Shown here: positions 1 through 8,323 of the stretch, piece after piece | How positions within the stretch are numbered: position 1 is the stretch's first letter | How the letters are laid out: every line of letters begins with the position of its first letter | Assembly (NCBI GenBank): GCA_002402905.1 | Contig: DHGT01000124.1 | Span: 53,183 to 117,182, forward strand | Direction of reading: 5' to 3' | DNA: 64,000 nt | Source of the DNA: Desulfatitalea sp. UBA4791 | GTDB taxonomy: Bacteria > Desulfobacterota > Desulfobacteria > Desulfobacterales > Desulfosarcinaceae | The notes under the pieces: generated by a model | Database searches by the model: none | What the model was told of the DNA's origin: nothing | What the model saw: only the letters and a program-made list of their open reading frames with translations | Program-made: the position numbers and the translations under genes

Positions 1-570
1 ATCGCATTGGCCAAGGTGCGCGAAGACAAGGTGCGCGAAGCCAGCGATGGCCATGACGGCACCTGGGTGGCCCATCCCGGCCTGGTGGCCATCGCCAGAG
101 AAGAGTTCGACAAAGCCATGCCCACGGCCAATCAGGTCGATCGGCTACGCGATGATGTCACCGTTACTGCTCAGGATCTGCTCAAGGTGCCCAAAGGCCA
201 GATCACGGAAAACGGTTTACGAAACAACATCTCGGTGGGGATTCAGTATATGGCCCACTGGCTCCACGGCAATGGCTGCGTGCCGCTGTACAACCTCATG
301 GAAGATGCCGCCACCGCCGAGATCGCACGCGCCCAGGTATGGCAATGGATTCATCACCCCGAGGGTATTCTGGACGATGGCCGCAAGGTGACCCTGGCCC
401 TGGTGCGCCAACTCATGCAAGAAGAACTCGCCAACATCCGCAAAGAGGTCGGCGAACGCCAATTCAAGGAGATCCCCTATGAACAGGCAAGGGGCCTGTT
501 TGAAGAGATTATCGCAAACCCGTCCTTTGAAGAGTTTTTAACCTTGAAAGCCTATGAACGTCTCGAATAG
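1..570 (+). CDS. aceB: Malate synthase, C-terminal part (cut by window edge)
   Basis: The window opens inside this gene, so only the last 189 codons are present and the start lies upstream. Malate synthase condenses acetyl-CoA with glyoxylate to malate, the second step of the glyoxylate shunt. The visible part carries GTWVAHPGLV near residue 20 and HWLHGNGCVPLYNLMEDAAT near residues 85-105. The latter is typical of the A-form enzyme, and its MEDAAT contains the Asp usually taken as catalytic base. The gene ends 17 bases before isocitrate lyase on the same strand, so the two shunt enzymes look co-transcribed. Identity is clear; assignment to form A rather than G rests on these C-terminal motifs only. 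Confidence 0.93.
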   Translation: MALAKVREDKVREASDGHDGTWVAHPGLVAIAREEFDKAMPTANQVDRLRDDVTVTAQDLLKVPKGQITENGLRNNISVGIQYMAHWLHGNGCVPLYNLMEDAATAEIARAQVWQWIHHPEGILDDGRKVTLALVRQLMQEELANIRKEVGERQFKEIPYEQARGLFEEIIANPSFEEFLTLKAYERLE

Positions 571-587
571 AGGAAAGGAGTTCGTTT

Positions 588-1925
588 ATGCAAACCATCG
601 CTGAAAAAGCCCAGGCCCTTTGCGATCGGCTCTCTTGCCATGAAATATTTCCCGACGAGATTTCCGCACTGGAATATGTATGGGAAAACGATCCCCGTTG
701 GACGGGCATCGTCCGGCCCTATAGCGCCGAAGACGTATTGAAATTGCGCGGCACCCTGAAGATCGAAAACACCCTGGCCGACGCCGGTGCTCAGCGACTC
801 TGGCAACTGCTGCACACGGAAAAGTATATCCCGGCCCTGGGCGCCCTGACCGGGAACCAGGCGGTTCAGCAGGTCGAGGCCGGTTTGAAGGCCATCTACC
901 TGAGCGGTTGGCAGGTGGCGGCCGACAACAATCTGGCCGGCCAGATGTATCCCGACCAAAGCCTCTACCCGGCCAACAGCGTGCCGTCCGTGGTGCGCAA
1001 AATCAACAACGCCCTTCGGCGCGCCGATCAGATCCAGGTGCTCGACGGCCGCAAAAACGGTCCCTATTGGTACGCCCCCATCGTGGCCGATGCGGAGGCC
1101 GGCTTCGGCGGGCCGCTCAATGCGTTCGAACTGATGCGTGACATGATCGAGGCCGGCGCCGCCGGAGTTCACTTCGAAGATCAACTGGCTTCGGCCAAAA
1201 AATGCGGTCACATGGGCGGCAAGGTACTTGTGCCGGCCCAGGAGTTCATCACCAAGCTGATCGCCGCTCGTCTGGCAGCGGACATCTGCGGCGTGCCCAC
1301 CGTGCTCATCGCCCGCACCGACGCCGAGGCCGCCCGTCTGCTGACCAGCGACATCGACGAACGGGACAAGCCGTTTCTGCTCGATCAACCGCGATCCTCC
1401 GAGGGGTTTTACTATATCAACGCCGGCATCGACCTGGCCATTGCCCGCGGTCTGGCCTACGCCCCCTATGCCGACATCATCTGGTGCGAGACCCAGAAAC
1501 CCGACATCATTGAGGCCCGGCGCTTCGCCGAAGGCATTCATGCCAAATTTCCCGGCAAGCTCCTGGCCTACAACTGCTCGCCCTCTTTCAACTGGAAGGC
1601 GCACCTGGACGACAAGGTTATCGCCAATTTTCAAAATGAATTGGCCGAAATGGGCTACAAATTCCAGTTCGTGACCCTGGCCGGCTTCCATACCCTGAAC
1701 CTGGGCATGTTCGACCTGGCCCACAGCTACAAAACCGAAGGCATGGCCGCATACGCCCGTTTTCAGCAGGCGGAGTTCGCCCATGGCAAAGAGGACGGCT
1801 ACATGGCCACCACCCACCAGAAATTCGTGGGCACCGGCTATTTCGACCGTGTGCTCAACAGCATCACCGAAGGCCTATCTTCGGTTTCGGCCCTGAAAGG
1901 ATCCACCGAAGAGGCCCAGTTCTAG
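588..1925 (+). CDS. aceA: Isocitrate lyase
   Basis: Cleaves isocitrate to succinate and glyoxylate, the first step of the glyoxylate shunt, in the cytoplasm. The 445-residue length fits the family. The catalytic signature KKCGHMGGK is at about residues 204-212, with the active-site Cys and His intact, and the C-terminal TGYFDRV segment is also typical. The ATG is preceded by AGGAAAGGAG seven bases upstream, a strong ribosome site that fixes the start. It sits 17 bases after malate synthase. The lyase and synthase together form a complete bypass, which is not universal in sulfate reducers. Confidence 0.97.
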   Translation: MQTIAEKAQALCDRLSCHEIFPDEISALEYVWENDPRWTGIVRPYSAEDVLKLRGTLKIENTLADAGAQRLWQLLHTEKYIPALGALTGNQAVQQVEAGLKAIYLSGWQVAADNNLAGQMYPDQSLYPANSVPSVVRKINNALRRADQIQVLDGRKNGPYWYAPIVADAEAGFGGPLNAFELMRDMIEAGAAGVHFEDQLASAKKCGHMGGKVLVPAQEFITKLIAARLAADICGVPTVLIARTDAEAARLLTSDIDERDKPFLLDQPRSSEGFYYINAGIDLAIARGLAYAPYADIIWCETQKPDIIEARRFAEGIHAKFPGKLLAYNCSPSFNWKAHLDDKVIANFQNELAEMGYKFQFVTLAGFHTLNLGMFDLAHSYKTEGMAAYARFQQAEFAHGKEDGYMATTHQKFVGTGYFDRVLNSITEGLSSVSALKGSTEEAQF

Positions 1926-2036
1926 CTTCTCGGCGCGCCCACCATGGGCGTAAAGATCCTCGGTGTTGTTCTGTGCACCGCCTTTCTCGCCTGCGCCGTG
2001 CGGTTCTCCGCCGGCCAGGCGAACATCGATATCGCA

Positions 2037-3362
2037 ATGAAAAAGGCCAAAACCCGCATCATCCGGTTCCTCGAAACCGAAATCTGGCGTCTGGACAAGA
2101 GCGATCTCCCCACGGTCAGGGCCCTCTTGCTCAAACCCATGCGGGTCCTGCTGTTGACCGTTCAAGGCTACGTACGCGACGACTGCGCCTTGCGGGCGTC
2201 GGCCCTGACGTTCTACAGCCTGCTGGCCGTCGTTCCGGTGGCCGCCATGGCCTTTGGCATCGCCAAGGGGTTTGGCCTGGAACAACGCCTGGAAAAGATG
2301 TTTTATCAGCATTTGGCCGGCCAGGAAGTGGTCGTGGACAAAATTATCACGTTTGCCCGCTCGCTGTTGGCCAATACACAGGGCGGATTGATCGCCGGTA
2401 TCGGGGTGGTGGTGCTGTTCTGGTCGGCCGTCAAGGTCCTCAACCACATCGAGGACACGCTCAACGACATCTGGAAGGTCCAATCCCGCTCGTTCGTCCG
2501 CAAATTTACCGACTATCTGGCCATCCTGGTCATCGGCCCGCTGCTGGTCATCCTTTCGAGCAGCATCAACCTCTTCATCATGGCCCAGGTCGAGGCCATC
2601 ACCGGCCGGTTGGCCCTGCTCAAAATGGCCAGCCCGGTGATCTTTCTGATGCTCAGATGGCTGCCCTTCGCATTGACCTGGCTCCTGTTCATTCTCATTT
2701 ATATCGTTCTGCCCAACACGCGCGTTCGGTTTTCCTCGGCCCTGCTGGCCGGTATCTTCGCCGGTACGCTGTTTCAAATCACCCAATGGGCCTATATCCA
2801 CCTCCAGGTGTTTCTGTCCAACTATAACGCCATTTACGGCAGCTTCGCCGCGCTGCCCTTTTTCCTCATCTGGATGTATTTCAGTTGGATGATCGTGCTC
2901 ATGGGTGCGCAATTCGCCTATGCCCATCAGCATGTGGATGCGTATGCCATGCAGGTCGATTTCCAGGAAATGAATTTACGCACGCGAAAATCGCATACCC
3001 TGACGGTACTGCGGTTGATCGTTTCCAATTTTGAAAACGGCGGCCCGCCTCTTCCCATCCGGGAAATTGCGGAGCGTCTCGCGTGGCCCTCCGGACTGGT
3101 CGCGCTATTGATCGATCAATTGGTCCAAAGCAACATCGTTTCCGCGGTCGAAATGGAAACGGCGGAAGAGATCGGCTATCAACCGGCCCGGGATATTCAT
3201 GGCATAACGGTGGCCGATGTCCTGTTGCCCATGGGCGACGCAGCCCCGGAGGAGCGGAGGGCGCCAGTCGGGCATGGGGTTGAACGCATGATGGACGTGT
3301 TGGACAAACTGGAACATGACATCCGGAAGGCACCGGCCAATCGCCTGGTCAAGGATCTCTGA
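2037..3362 (+). CDS. YihY/BrkB-family inner-membrane protein
   Basis: A membrane protein of the YihY (BrkB, once misnamed RNase BN) family; its transport or envelope role is not established. The family hallmark CALRASALTFYSLLAVVPV is near residues 48-66. It is followed by about six hydrophobic segments up to GSFAALPFFLIWMYFSWMIV. The remaining 110 or so residues are soluble and resemble a winged-helix-like tail (REIAERLAWPSGLVALLIDQ). The frame is also open from an ATG at 1944. I prefer the ATG at 2037 because homologous proteins begin with a short basic helix before the first membrane segment and neither ATG has a good ribosome site. The start is therefore uncertain. It follows aceA closely on the same strand. 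Confidence 0.85.
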   Translation: MKKAKTRIIRFLETEIWRLDKSDLPTVRALLLKPMRVLLLTVQGYVRDDCALRASALTFYSLLAVVPVAAMAFGIAKGFGLEQRLEKMFYQHLAGQEVVVDKIITFARSLLANTQGGLIAGIGVVVLFWSAVKVLNHIEDTLNDIWKVQSRSFVRKFTDYLAILVIGPLLVILSSSINLFIMAQVEAITGRLALLKMASPVIFLMLRWLPFALTWLLFILIYIVLPNTRVRFSSALLAGIFAGTLFQITQWAYIHLQVFLSNYNAIYGSFAALPFFLIWMYFSWMIVLMGAQFAYAHQHVDAYAMQVDFQEMNLRTRKSHTLTVLRLIVSNFENGGPPLPIREIAERLAWPSGLVALLIDQLVQSNIVSAVEMETAEEIGYQPARDIHGITVADVLLPMGDAAPEERRAPVGHGVERMMDVLDKLEHDIRKAPANRLVKDL

Positions 3363-3374
3363 GGGGTTTGCGGG

Positions 3375-3956
3375 CTAAAAGATGTATTTGATCCCGACAA
3401 AACCGAGGACCAGCAACACCACGAAGGTGACCGCCATGAGGTCGAAATAGCGATCGATCACCCTCTGGATGCCGGGACCGAATTTGTAAATCAAGCCGGC
3501 GACCAGAAAAAAACGCGCCGAACGGGAAACCAGCGAGGCCAGCACAAAAACGGCGAAGTCGATCCGGAACATCCCGGCCGCGATGGTAAACACTTTGTAG
3601 GGAATCGGTGTGAACCCGGCAATGCCCACGGCCCACGCGTTGTAACGCCGGTATAGATCACCGATATAGTCGACCTTGTCGGCAAAGCCGTAAAGCTCCA
3701 CGATGCGCTGGCCGATGCCGGTCATGAAGCCATAGCCGATGGCGTATCCGATACAGCCGCCAATGAGCGATCCCAACGCGCACACCCATGCATAGCGGAA
3801 TGCCTTGGCGGGCTTGGCCACGGCCAGAGCGATAAGAAGCACATCCGGGGGGATTGGGAAAAACGAGGCCTCGGCCAGGGAGAGAAAAAAAAGGGCCCAT
3901 GTGCTGTAAGGTGTCTCGGCCCAATGAAGCACCCAGTCGTACAGCCGTCGCAACAT
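3375..3956 (-). CDS. YqaA/DedA-like (VTT domain) membrane protein
   Basis: A small inner-membrane protein of 193 residues related to YqaA and the DedA/SNARE-associated (VTT) family. Some members of that superfamily scramble or flip lipids and others have no known role. Seen in the sequence are the N-terminal LFFLSLAEASFFPIPPDVLL, the glycine-rich GSLIGGCIGYAIGYG segment, and FTPIPYKVFTIAAGMFRI, the family's membrane re-entrant loops. Its ATG directly abuts the stop of the isoaspartyl methyltransferase gene upstream, so the two are probably translated from one message. Substrate unknown. Confidence 0.85.
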   Translation of the reverse strand: MLRRLYDWVLHWAETPYSTWALFFLSLAEASFFPIPPDVLLIALAVAKPAKAFRYAWVCALGSLIGGCIGYAIGYGFMTGIGQRIVELYGFADKVDYIGDLYRRYNAWAVGIAGFTPIPYKVFTIAAGMFRIDFAVFVLASLVSRSARFFLVAGLIYKFGPGIQRVIDRYFDLMAVTFVVLLVLGFVGIKYIF

Positions 3957-4601
3957 CTATGGCTCTCTCCAGCCGTGCTCCCCAATCAACTTGACAAAAC
4001 GGCAGCCGCCGAGATTGACTTGGTGGATTCCTCTCTCATCGCGAACCAGCCGGACCAGATCCTGGCTGTACTGGTTGCCCACGGGAATCACCATTCGGCC
4101 GCCAACCGCCAACTGGTTGACCAGGACGGCGGGGATTTCAGGCGCCCCGGCCGTCACGATGATCGCATCGAAAGGACTCTCGTCCCGCCATCCCGATGTA
4201 CCGTCGGAATAACGGGTGACAATGTTATGGTATCCGAGTTGGTCGAAAAGCTTGCGCGCCTTGACATAGAGGCTGTGAATGCGTTCGATGGTGTAGACCC
4301 GAAAGGCGATCTGGGCCAGAATCGCCGCCTGGTATCCCGATCCGGTGCCGATCTCAAGAACGCGATCGTCCTTGGTCAGCTGGAGGGCCTGGGTCATTTC
4401 GGCCACGATGTAGGGCTGGGAGATGGTCTGCTGCTCGCCGATGGGCAGGGGAAAATCGCTATAGGCCTGATCCATCAGGGCTTCACTGACGAAGAGATGT
4501 CGCGGCACTTTGCGCATGGCCGCCAACACGTTGGGGTCCGTGATACCCCGGGCCTCGATCTGCTTCTCGACCATGTCGTTGCGTAAACGATCAAACTTCA
4601 T
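3957..4601 (-). CDS. pcm: Protein-L-isoaspartate O-methyltransferase
   Basis: Repairs damaged proteins by methylating L-isoaspartyl residues with S-adenosylmethionine. At 214 residues it has the usual size. The SAM-binding motif VLEIGTGSGYQAAILAQ is near residues 78-94, and the family's post-motif DGTSGWRDESPFDAIIVTAGA follows. Although the frame is open 19 codons further upstream, the ATG at 4601 starts the conserved MKFDRLRNDMVEKQIEARGI and has GGGAG upstream, so I chose it. It is immediately followed by the YqaA-like gene. Confidence 0.95.
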   Translation of the reverse strand: MKFDRLRNDMVEKQIEARGITDPNVLAAMRKVPRHLFVSEALMDQAYSDFPLPIGEQQTISQPYIVAEMTQALQLTKDDRVLEIGTGSGYQAAILAQIAFRVYTIERIHSLYVKARKLFDQLGYHNIVTRYSDGTSGWRDESPFDAIIVTAGAPEIPAVLVNQLAVGGRMVIPVGNQYSQDLVRLVRDERGIHQVNLGGCRFVKLIGEHGWREP

Positions 4602-4723
4602 CGGCGTTTCCACTCCCGGCCACCGTCTATCAGAGCATCGGCACACGGTCAAGCGCATATTGAGGCCCCAGGACCCCGCAACTGTTCAATCTCCTTGGTT
4701 TTTACCCGAATAGATCCTCCCGG

Positions 4724-5311
4724 TTAGATCTTGTAAATTACCCGATCTTCGGTAATGACGATATCCACATGCTTATCGTGGCTTTCCAGAGGAACCGACG
4801 AGACAATCTGCAGTTCATAGACCAACCCCACCTTGCGGGTGGTAATGGGCAGGTCCGGAATCAACCGGTCGTAATAGCCATTGCCCTGTCCGACGCGACC
4901 TCCCTTTTCGTCCATGGCCACGCCGGGAATGATGGCGATATCCAGGCAATCGATGGGCACCGACTTGCATCTTTTGGGGTTGGGCTCCAGATTGCCCCGT
5001 GTGCCTTGAGCCAGGTCCCGGTTCAAATCGTCGACCTTGAACAGGCGCATGCTGCGCGAATTGGGATCGAATGCGGGCAACACGATGATCTTGCCGTACA
5101 GGTAGCTTCTTCGAATGATTTCCAGCGTATCTACTTCGTTCGGGGCAGGGGTGTACAACAGAACGATACGGGACTCTAAAAAATTAGCGAATTCAAACAA
5201 CCGGTTCTCTATTGCGCGGGTGCGCTGGGTCACCTCATCGGCAGACAAAGCGGAGATCTTGCGTGCCACTTCGTTGCGGATGTCCTGCTTCTTCTCTCGA
5301 ATTTCCTCCAT
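4724..5311 (-). CDS. 5-formyltetrahydrofolate cyclo-ligase
   Basis: Converts 5-formyl-THF to 5,10-methenyl-THF using ATP, returning the storage folate to the one-carbon pool. The 195-residue product has the family's C-terminal signature GRVGQGNGYYDRLIPDL near residues 140-156 and the LPAFDPNSRSMRL stretch before it. The ATG at 5311 (protein beginning MEEIREKKQDIR) has GGAG seven bases upstream and matches the usual N-terminus. The 21 extra codons open upstream are probably untranslated. In many proteobacteria this gene (ygfA) lies beside 6S RNA, but I do not see 6S RNA here. Confidence 0.93.
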   Translation of the reverse strand: MEEIREKKQDIRNEVARKISALSADEVTQRTRAIENRLFEFANFLESRIVLLYTPAPNEVDTLEIIRRSYLYGKIIVLPAFDPNSRSMRLFKVDDLNRDLAQGTRGNLEPNPKRCKSVPIDCLDIAIIPGVAMDEKGGRVGQGNGYYDRLIPDLPITTRKVGLVYELQIVSSVPLESHDKHVDIVITEDRVIYKI

Positions 5312-5387
5312 TGCGTTCTCCGGTAAACTGGGTGTGAAAAAAAGACCGTTTGCGGCAACCTCGGACAAGGTCAACTCATAATGATCA

Positions 5388-5416
5388 TTGACTAAATCAT
5401 ATGCCTACAGTATATT
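5388..5416 (+). promoter_or_regulatory. Predicted sigma-70 promoter for serS
   Basis: TTGACT (5388-5393) and TATATT (5411-5416) are separated by exactly 17 bases, a near-consensus housekeeping promoter pointing toward serS. The predicted start would be near 5423, giving a leader of about 110 nucleotides. Confidence 0.65.
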
Positions 5417-5435
5417 CTGAGCCATTGTTCACGTT

Positions 5436-5481
5436 TGGCCTCGTCTTCCTCGTTGGCTGGCAAGACCGAGGCCATCTTTTT
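5436..5481 (+). terminator. Terminator-like hairpin in the serS leader
   Basis: Bases 5436-5447 pair with 5462-5474 (8 bp, one bulged C, then 4 bp) around a 14-base loop. The stem is followed by TCTTTTT. This is the shape of an intrinsic terminator. It lies between the predicted promoter and the serS start on the same strand, so it would cut transcription before serS unless regulated. Confidence 0.55.
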
Positions 5482-5534
5482 CCGCATAAGATCCGGTTAT
5501 CAGCAAAAAAATTTCGCCTAATATAGGGGCTCCC

Positions 5535-6809
5535 ATGTTAGAAATCAAGTTCGTGCGACAAAATTTGCCAACTGTTCAAAAAGCGGTCGAAAATCGAGGC
5601 GGTACCGCTGATTGGGAGGCATTCAACCGCGCCGATGCGCAACGATCCGCCGTGTTGAACGAGATCGAGCAGTTGCGTCACCAGCGAAATGTGGCCTCCG
5701 AGCAGATCGCCCGATTGAAAAAAAACGGCCAGGCGGCCGATGCGCAGATGGCTGACATGCGATCGGTGGGAGACCGCATCAAACAGCTGGAAACAGAACT
5801 CACCGCCCAAGAGCAGATCCTTGGCGACATTCTACTCGGCATCCCCAATATCCCCGACCCATCGGTCCCGGTGGGTCGTGACGAAAAGGACAATCCGGTC
5901 ATCAAAACCGTGGGTAGACCGCCCGAGTTCGACTTCCAGGCCAAGGGGCACTGGGACATCGGCGAACAGATGGGGATCCTGGATTTCGCCCGTGCCGCCA
6001 GAATCGCCGGGGCGCGATTCCCCCTCTATCTGGGTGCCGGGGCTCACCTGGAACGCGCCCTGATCAACTTCATGCTGGATATCCACACCAATGAACACGG
6101 TTATACCGAAGTGCTGCCGCCGTTCATCGTCAACCGCCAGTCCATGACCCACACCGGCCAATTGCCCAAGTTCGAACAAGACCTGTTCAAACTGGAAAAC
6201 TGGGACTACTTCCTCATTCCCACCGCCGAAGTGCCGGTGACCAATATTCACCAGGGTGAGATCCTGACCGAGGAACAGCTGCCCGTCTATTACACGGCCT
6301 ACACCCCCTGCTTCCGTTCCGAAGCGGGTTCGTATGGCAAGGATACACGCGGACTGATCCGGCAGCACCAATTCAACAAGGTGGAGCTCGTCAAATTCGT
6401 CGAACCGGAGCACTCCTATGAGGAGCTGGAGCGCCTGCTGCAGAACGCCGAAACGATCCTGCAACGCCTGGGCCTGCCCTACCGGGTGGTGACGCTGTGC
6501 ACTGGGGACCTGGGCTTCTCTGCGGCCAAAACCTATGATATAGAGGTGTGGATGCCGGCTCAGAACATGTACCGCGAGATCTCTTCTTGCAGCAATTTCG
6601 AGGCGTTTCAGGCACGGCGGGCCAATATCCGTTTCAAACGTAAAGGCCAGAAAGGGACCCAGCTGGTTCACACCCTCAACGGGTCCGGCCTGGCCGTGGG
6701 ACGCACGGTGGCCGCCGTTCTCGAAAACTATCAGCAGGCTGATGGATCGGTGGTGATTCCCGAAGCCCTGCGGCCCTACATGGGGGGAAAGGAGAAGATC
6801 GCGCCATGA
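5535..6809 (+). CDS. serS: Seryl-tRNA synthetase
   Basis: Charges tRNA-Ser (and tRNA-Sec) with serine; class II synthetase, 424 residues, as usual for the family. Residues 1-110 form the long antiparallel coiled-coil arm that grips the tRNA extra arm (EIEQLRHQRNVASEQIARLKK). Motif 2 is the FRSEAG...RGLIRQHQF region near 258-278. Motif 3, NGSGLAVGRTVAAVLENYQ, is near 378-396. AGGGG upstream of the ATG serves as ribosome site. Its stop overlaps the thrC start by four bases (ATGA), so the two are translationally coupled. A promoter and a terminator-like hairpin precede it. Confidence 0.98.
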   Translation: MLEIKFVRQNLPTVQKAVENRGGTADWEAFNRADAQRSAVLNEIEQLRHQRNVASEQIARLKKNGQAADAQMADMRSVGDRIKQLETELTAQEQILGDILLGIPNIPDPSVPVGRDEKDNPVIKTVGRPPEFDFQAKGHWDIGEQMGILDFARAARIAGARFPLYLGAGAHLERALINFMLDIHTNEHGYTEVLPPFIVNRQSMTHTGQLPKFEQDLFKLENWDYFLIPTAEVPVTNIHQGEILTEEQLPVYYTAYTPCFRSEAGSYGKDTRGLIRQHQFNKVELVKFVEPEHSYEELERLLQNAETILQRLGLPYRVVTLCTGDLGFSAAKTYDIEVWMPAQNMYREISSCSNFEAFQARRANIRFKRKGQKGTQLVHTLNGSGLAVGRTVAAVLENYQQADGSVVIPEALRPYMGGKEKIAP

Positions 6810-8323
6810 TGCCGGAACAGTTTCCCGAGCAGATCCGCGACCTCCTGATTCCCAAGCCGTCGGGACGTTTGATTTATCGCTGTCTGGGGTGCAATAGCGA
6901 ATTCGGAATCGACCAGCTGCTCTATACCTGCCCCGAATGCGGGCGCGTCCTGCTGCTCTACGACGACCAGTTCCATCGTCTCAAGACCATACCACCGGAG
7001 CGATGGCGTCAGCTGTTCGACTACCGCGCCATGCTCACCCTGCCGGCCCTCAAAGGAATTTACCGCTACCACGAATTCATCGGACCGGTGATCCCTTTGG
7101 ACGCGGTCGTCTACCTCGGTGAAGGGCATACGCCCGTGGTAGAGGCCAACGCTCACCTCCAGGCGTGCGTGGGGATGCGCTTCTTCTATAAAAACGACGG
7201 CCAGAACCCCAGCGGCTCCTTCAAGGATCGCGGCATGGCCAGCGCCCTGAGCTACATCAACTTTCTGATTCAAAGCGGCCAGGCAACGGATATCCTGGCG
7301 GTATGCGCCTCTACCGGCGACACCTCGGCGGCGGCGGCACTGTATGCCGCCTATTTGCGCCCCCATATCAAATCTGCGGTGTTGCTGCCGCACAAAAAGG
7401 TGACCCCCCAGCAGCTCTCCCAGCCCCTGGGCAGCGGCGCACGGGTCTACGAAATTCCGGGGGTGTTCGACGACTGCATGAAGGTGGTCGAAGCCCTGTC
7501 CGAACAGTACGAAGTGGCCCTGCTCAACTCGAAAAATGCCTGGCGGATACTCGGCCAGGAATCTTACTCTTACGAAATCGCCCAGGCCTTCGAATACGAC
7601 ATGGCCGACAAGGTCGTCGTGGTACCCATCGGCAACGCCGGCAACATCACCGCCGTGATGAGCGGTTTCATCAAATTCTATCAGATCGGCCTGATTTCCG
7701 ACCTGCCCCTGATCGTCGGTGTGCAGTCGGCCCACGCCGACCCGGTCTATCAATACTACCGGGAACCCGACGTCGATAAGCGGTGTTTCAAGGCCCAGAC
7801 CGTTCGGCCATCGGTCGCCCAGGCGGCCATGATCGGCAACCCGGTCTCCATGCCGCGCGTCATCCGACTGGTCGACAGCTACAACGAGATGGCCGGTCGC
7901 CAACGCATTCATTTCATCCAGGTCAGTGAGCAGGAGATCATGGATTGGCACCTGCGGGCCAACAAAAACGGCCACATCGCCTGTACCCACGGTGGTGAAA
8001 GTCTGGCCGGGCTCAAACAGGCCGTGGATCGCGGTCTGGTGGACCGTTCCACGGTGGCCGTGGTCGATTCCACGGCACATGCCCTGAAATTCAGCGGCTT
8101 TCAGGATATGTACTTCGAAAATGCCATGCCCCCGGAATTCGAGGTGACCCCCGATCCCAGGCTGATCAATGCACCGGTCTACCTTCACCCCGACCACCTG
8201 GATCAATTCCCTGCCCCGGGCAAACCGCTCGCCGGGCCGGCATTCGACCTTTTCGTCAAAGCAGTGACAGAGGCCATCGCCGATGATTTAAACCTGAGCC
8301 CCAAACATGCGCGCAAAGGATGA
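6806..8323 (+). CDS. thrC: Threonine synthase (PLP-dependent)
   Basis: Converts O-phosphohomoserine to threonine with pyridoxal phosphate. The 505-residue protein starts with a zinc-ribbon-like region (CLGCNSEF near residue 30 and CPECGR near 51) typical of the longer threonine synthases. The PLP lysine is in NPSGSFKDRGMASA near residues 133-146. CASTGDTSAAAALYA and PIGNAGNITAVMSGF supply the phosphate-binding loops, and the late THGGESLAG segment is also present. The start overlaps the serS stop (ATGA) and its own stop overlaps the next gene's start. Assignment is strong, though close relatives include other fold-type II PLP enzymes. Confidence 0.92.
   Translation: MMPEQFPEQIRDLLIPKPSGRLIYRCLGCNSEFGIDQLLYTCPECGRVLLLYDDQFHRLKTIPPERWRQLFDYRAMLTLPALKGIYRYHEFIGPVIPLDAVVYLGEGHTPVVEANAHLQACVGMRFFYKNDGQNPSGSFKDRGMASALSYINFLIQSGQATDILAVCASTGDTSAAAALYAAYLRPHIKSAVLLPHKKVTPQQLSQPLGSGARVYEIPGVFDDCMKVVEALSEQYEVALLNSKNAWRILGQESYSYEIAQAFEYDMADKVVVVPIGNAGNITAVMSGFIKFYQIGLISDLPLIVGVQSAHADPVYQYYREPDVDKRCFKAQTVRPSVAQAAMIGNPVSMPRVIRLVDSYNEMAGRQRIHFIQVSEQEIMDWHLRANKNGHIACTHGGESLAGLKQAVDRGLVDRSTVAVVDSTAHALKFSGFQDMYFENAMPPEFEVTPDPRLINAPVYLHPDHLDQFPAPGKPLAGPAFDLFVKAVTEAIADDLNLSPKHARKG

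Noticed and set aside
552..1817. Long antisense frame opposite isocitrate lyase
   Set aside because: It mirrors the codon structure of aceA and has no ribosome site or recognisable domain. Similar antisense frames oppose thrC (6776-8206), the hybrid kinase (33268-35547), nrdD (48100-50130) and dsrN (62508-63956).
5312..5534. 6S RNA beside the 5-formyl-THF cyclo-ligase gene
   Set aside because: The gap is mostly occupied by a plus-strand promoter and hairpin, and I could not draw the long helix with central bubble that 6S RNA needs.
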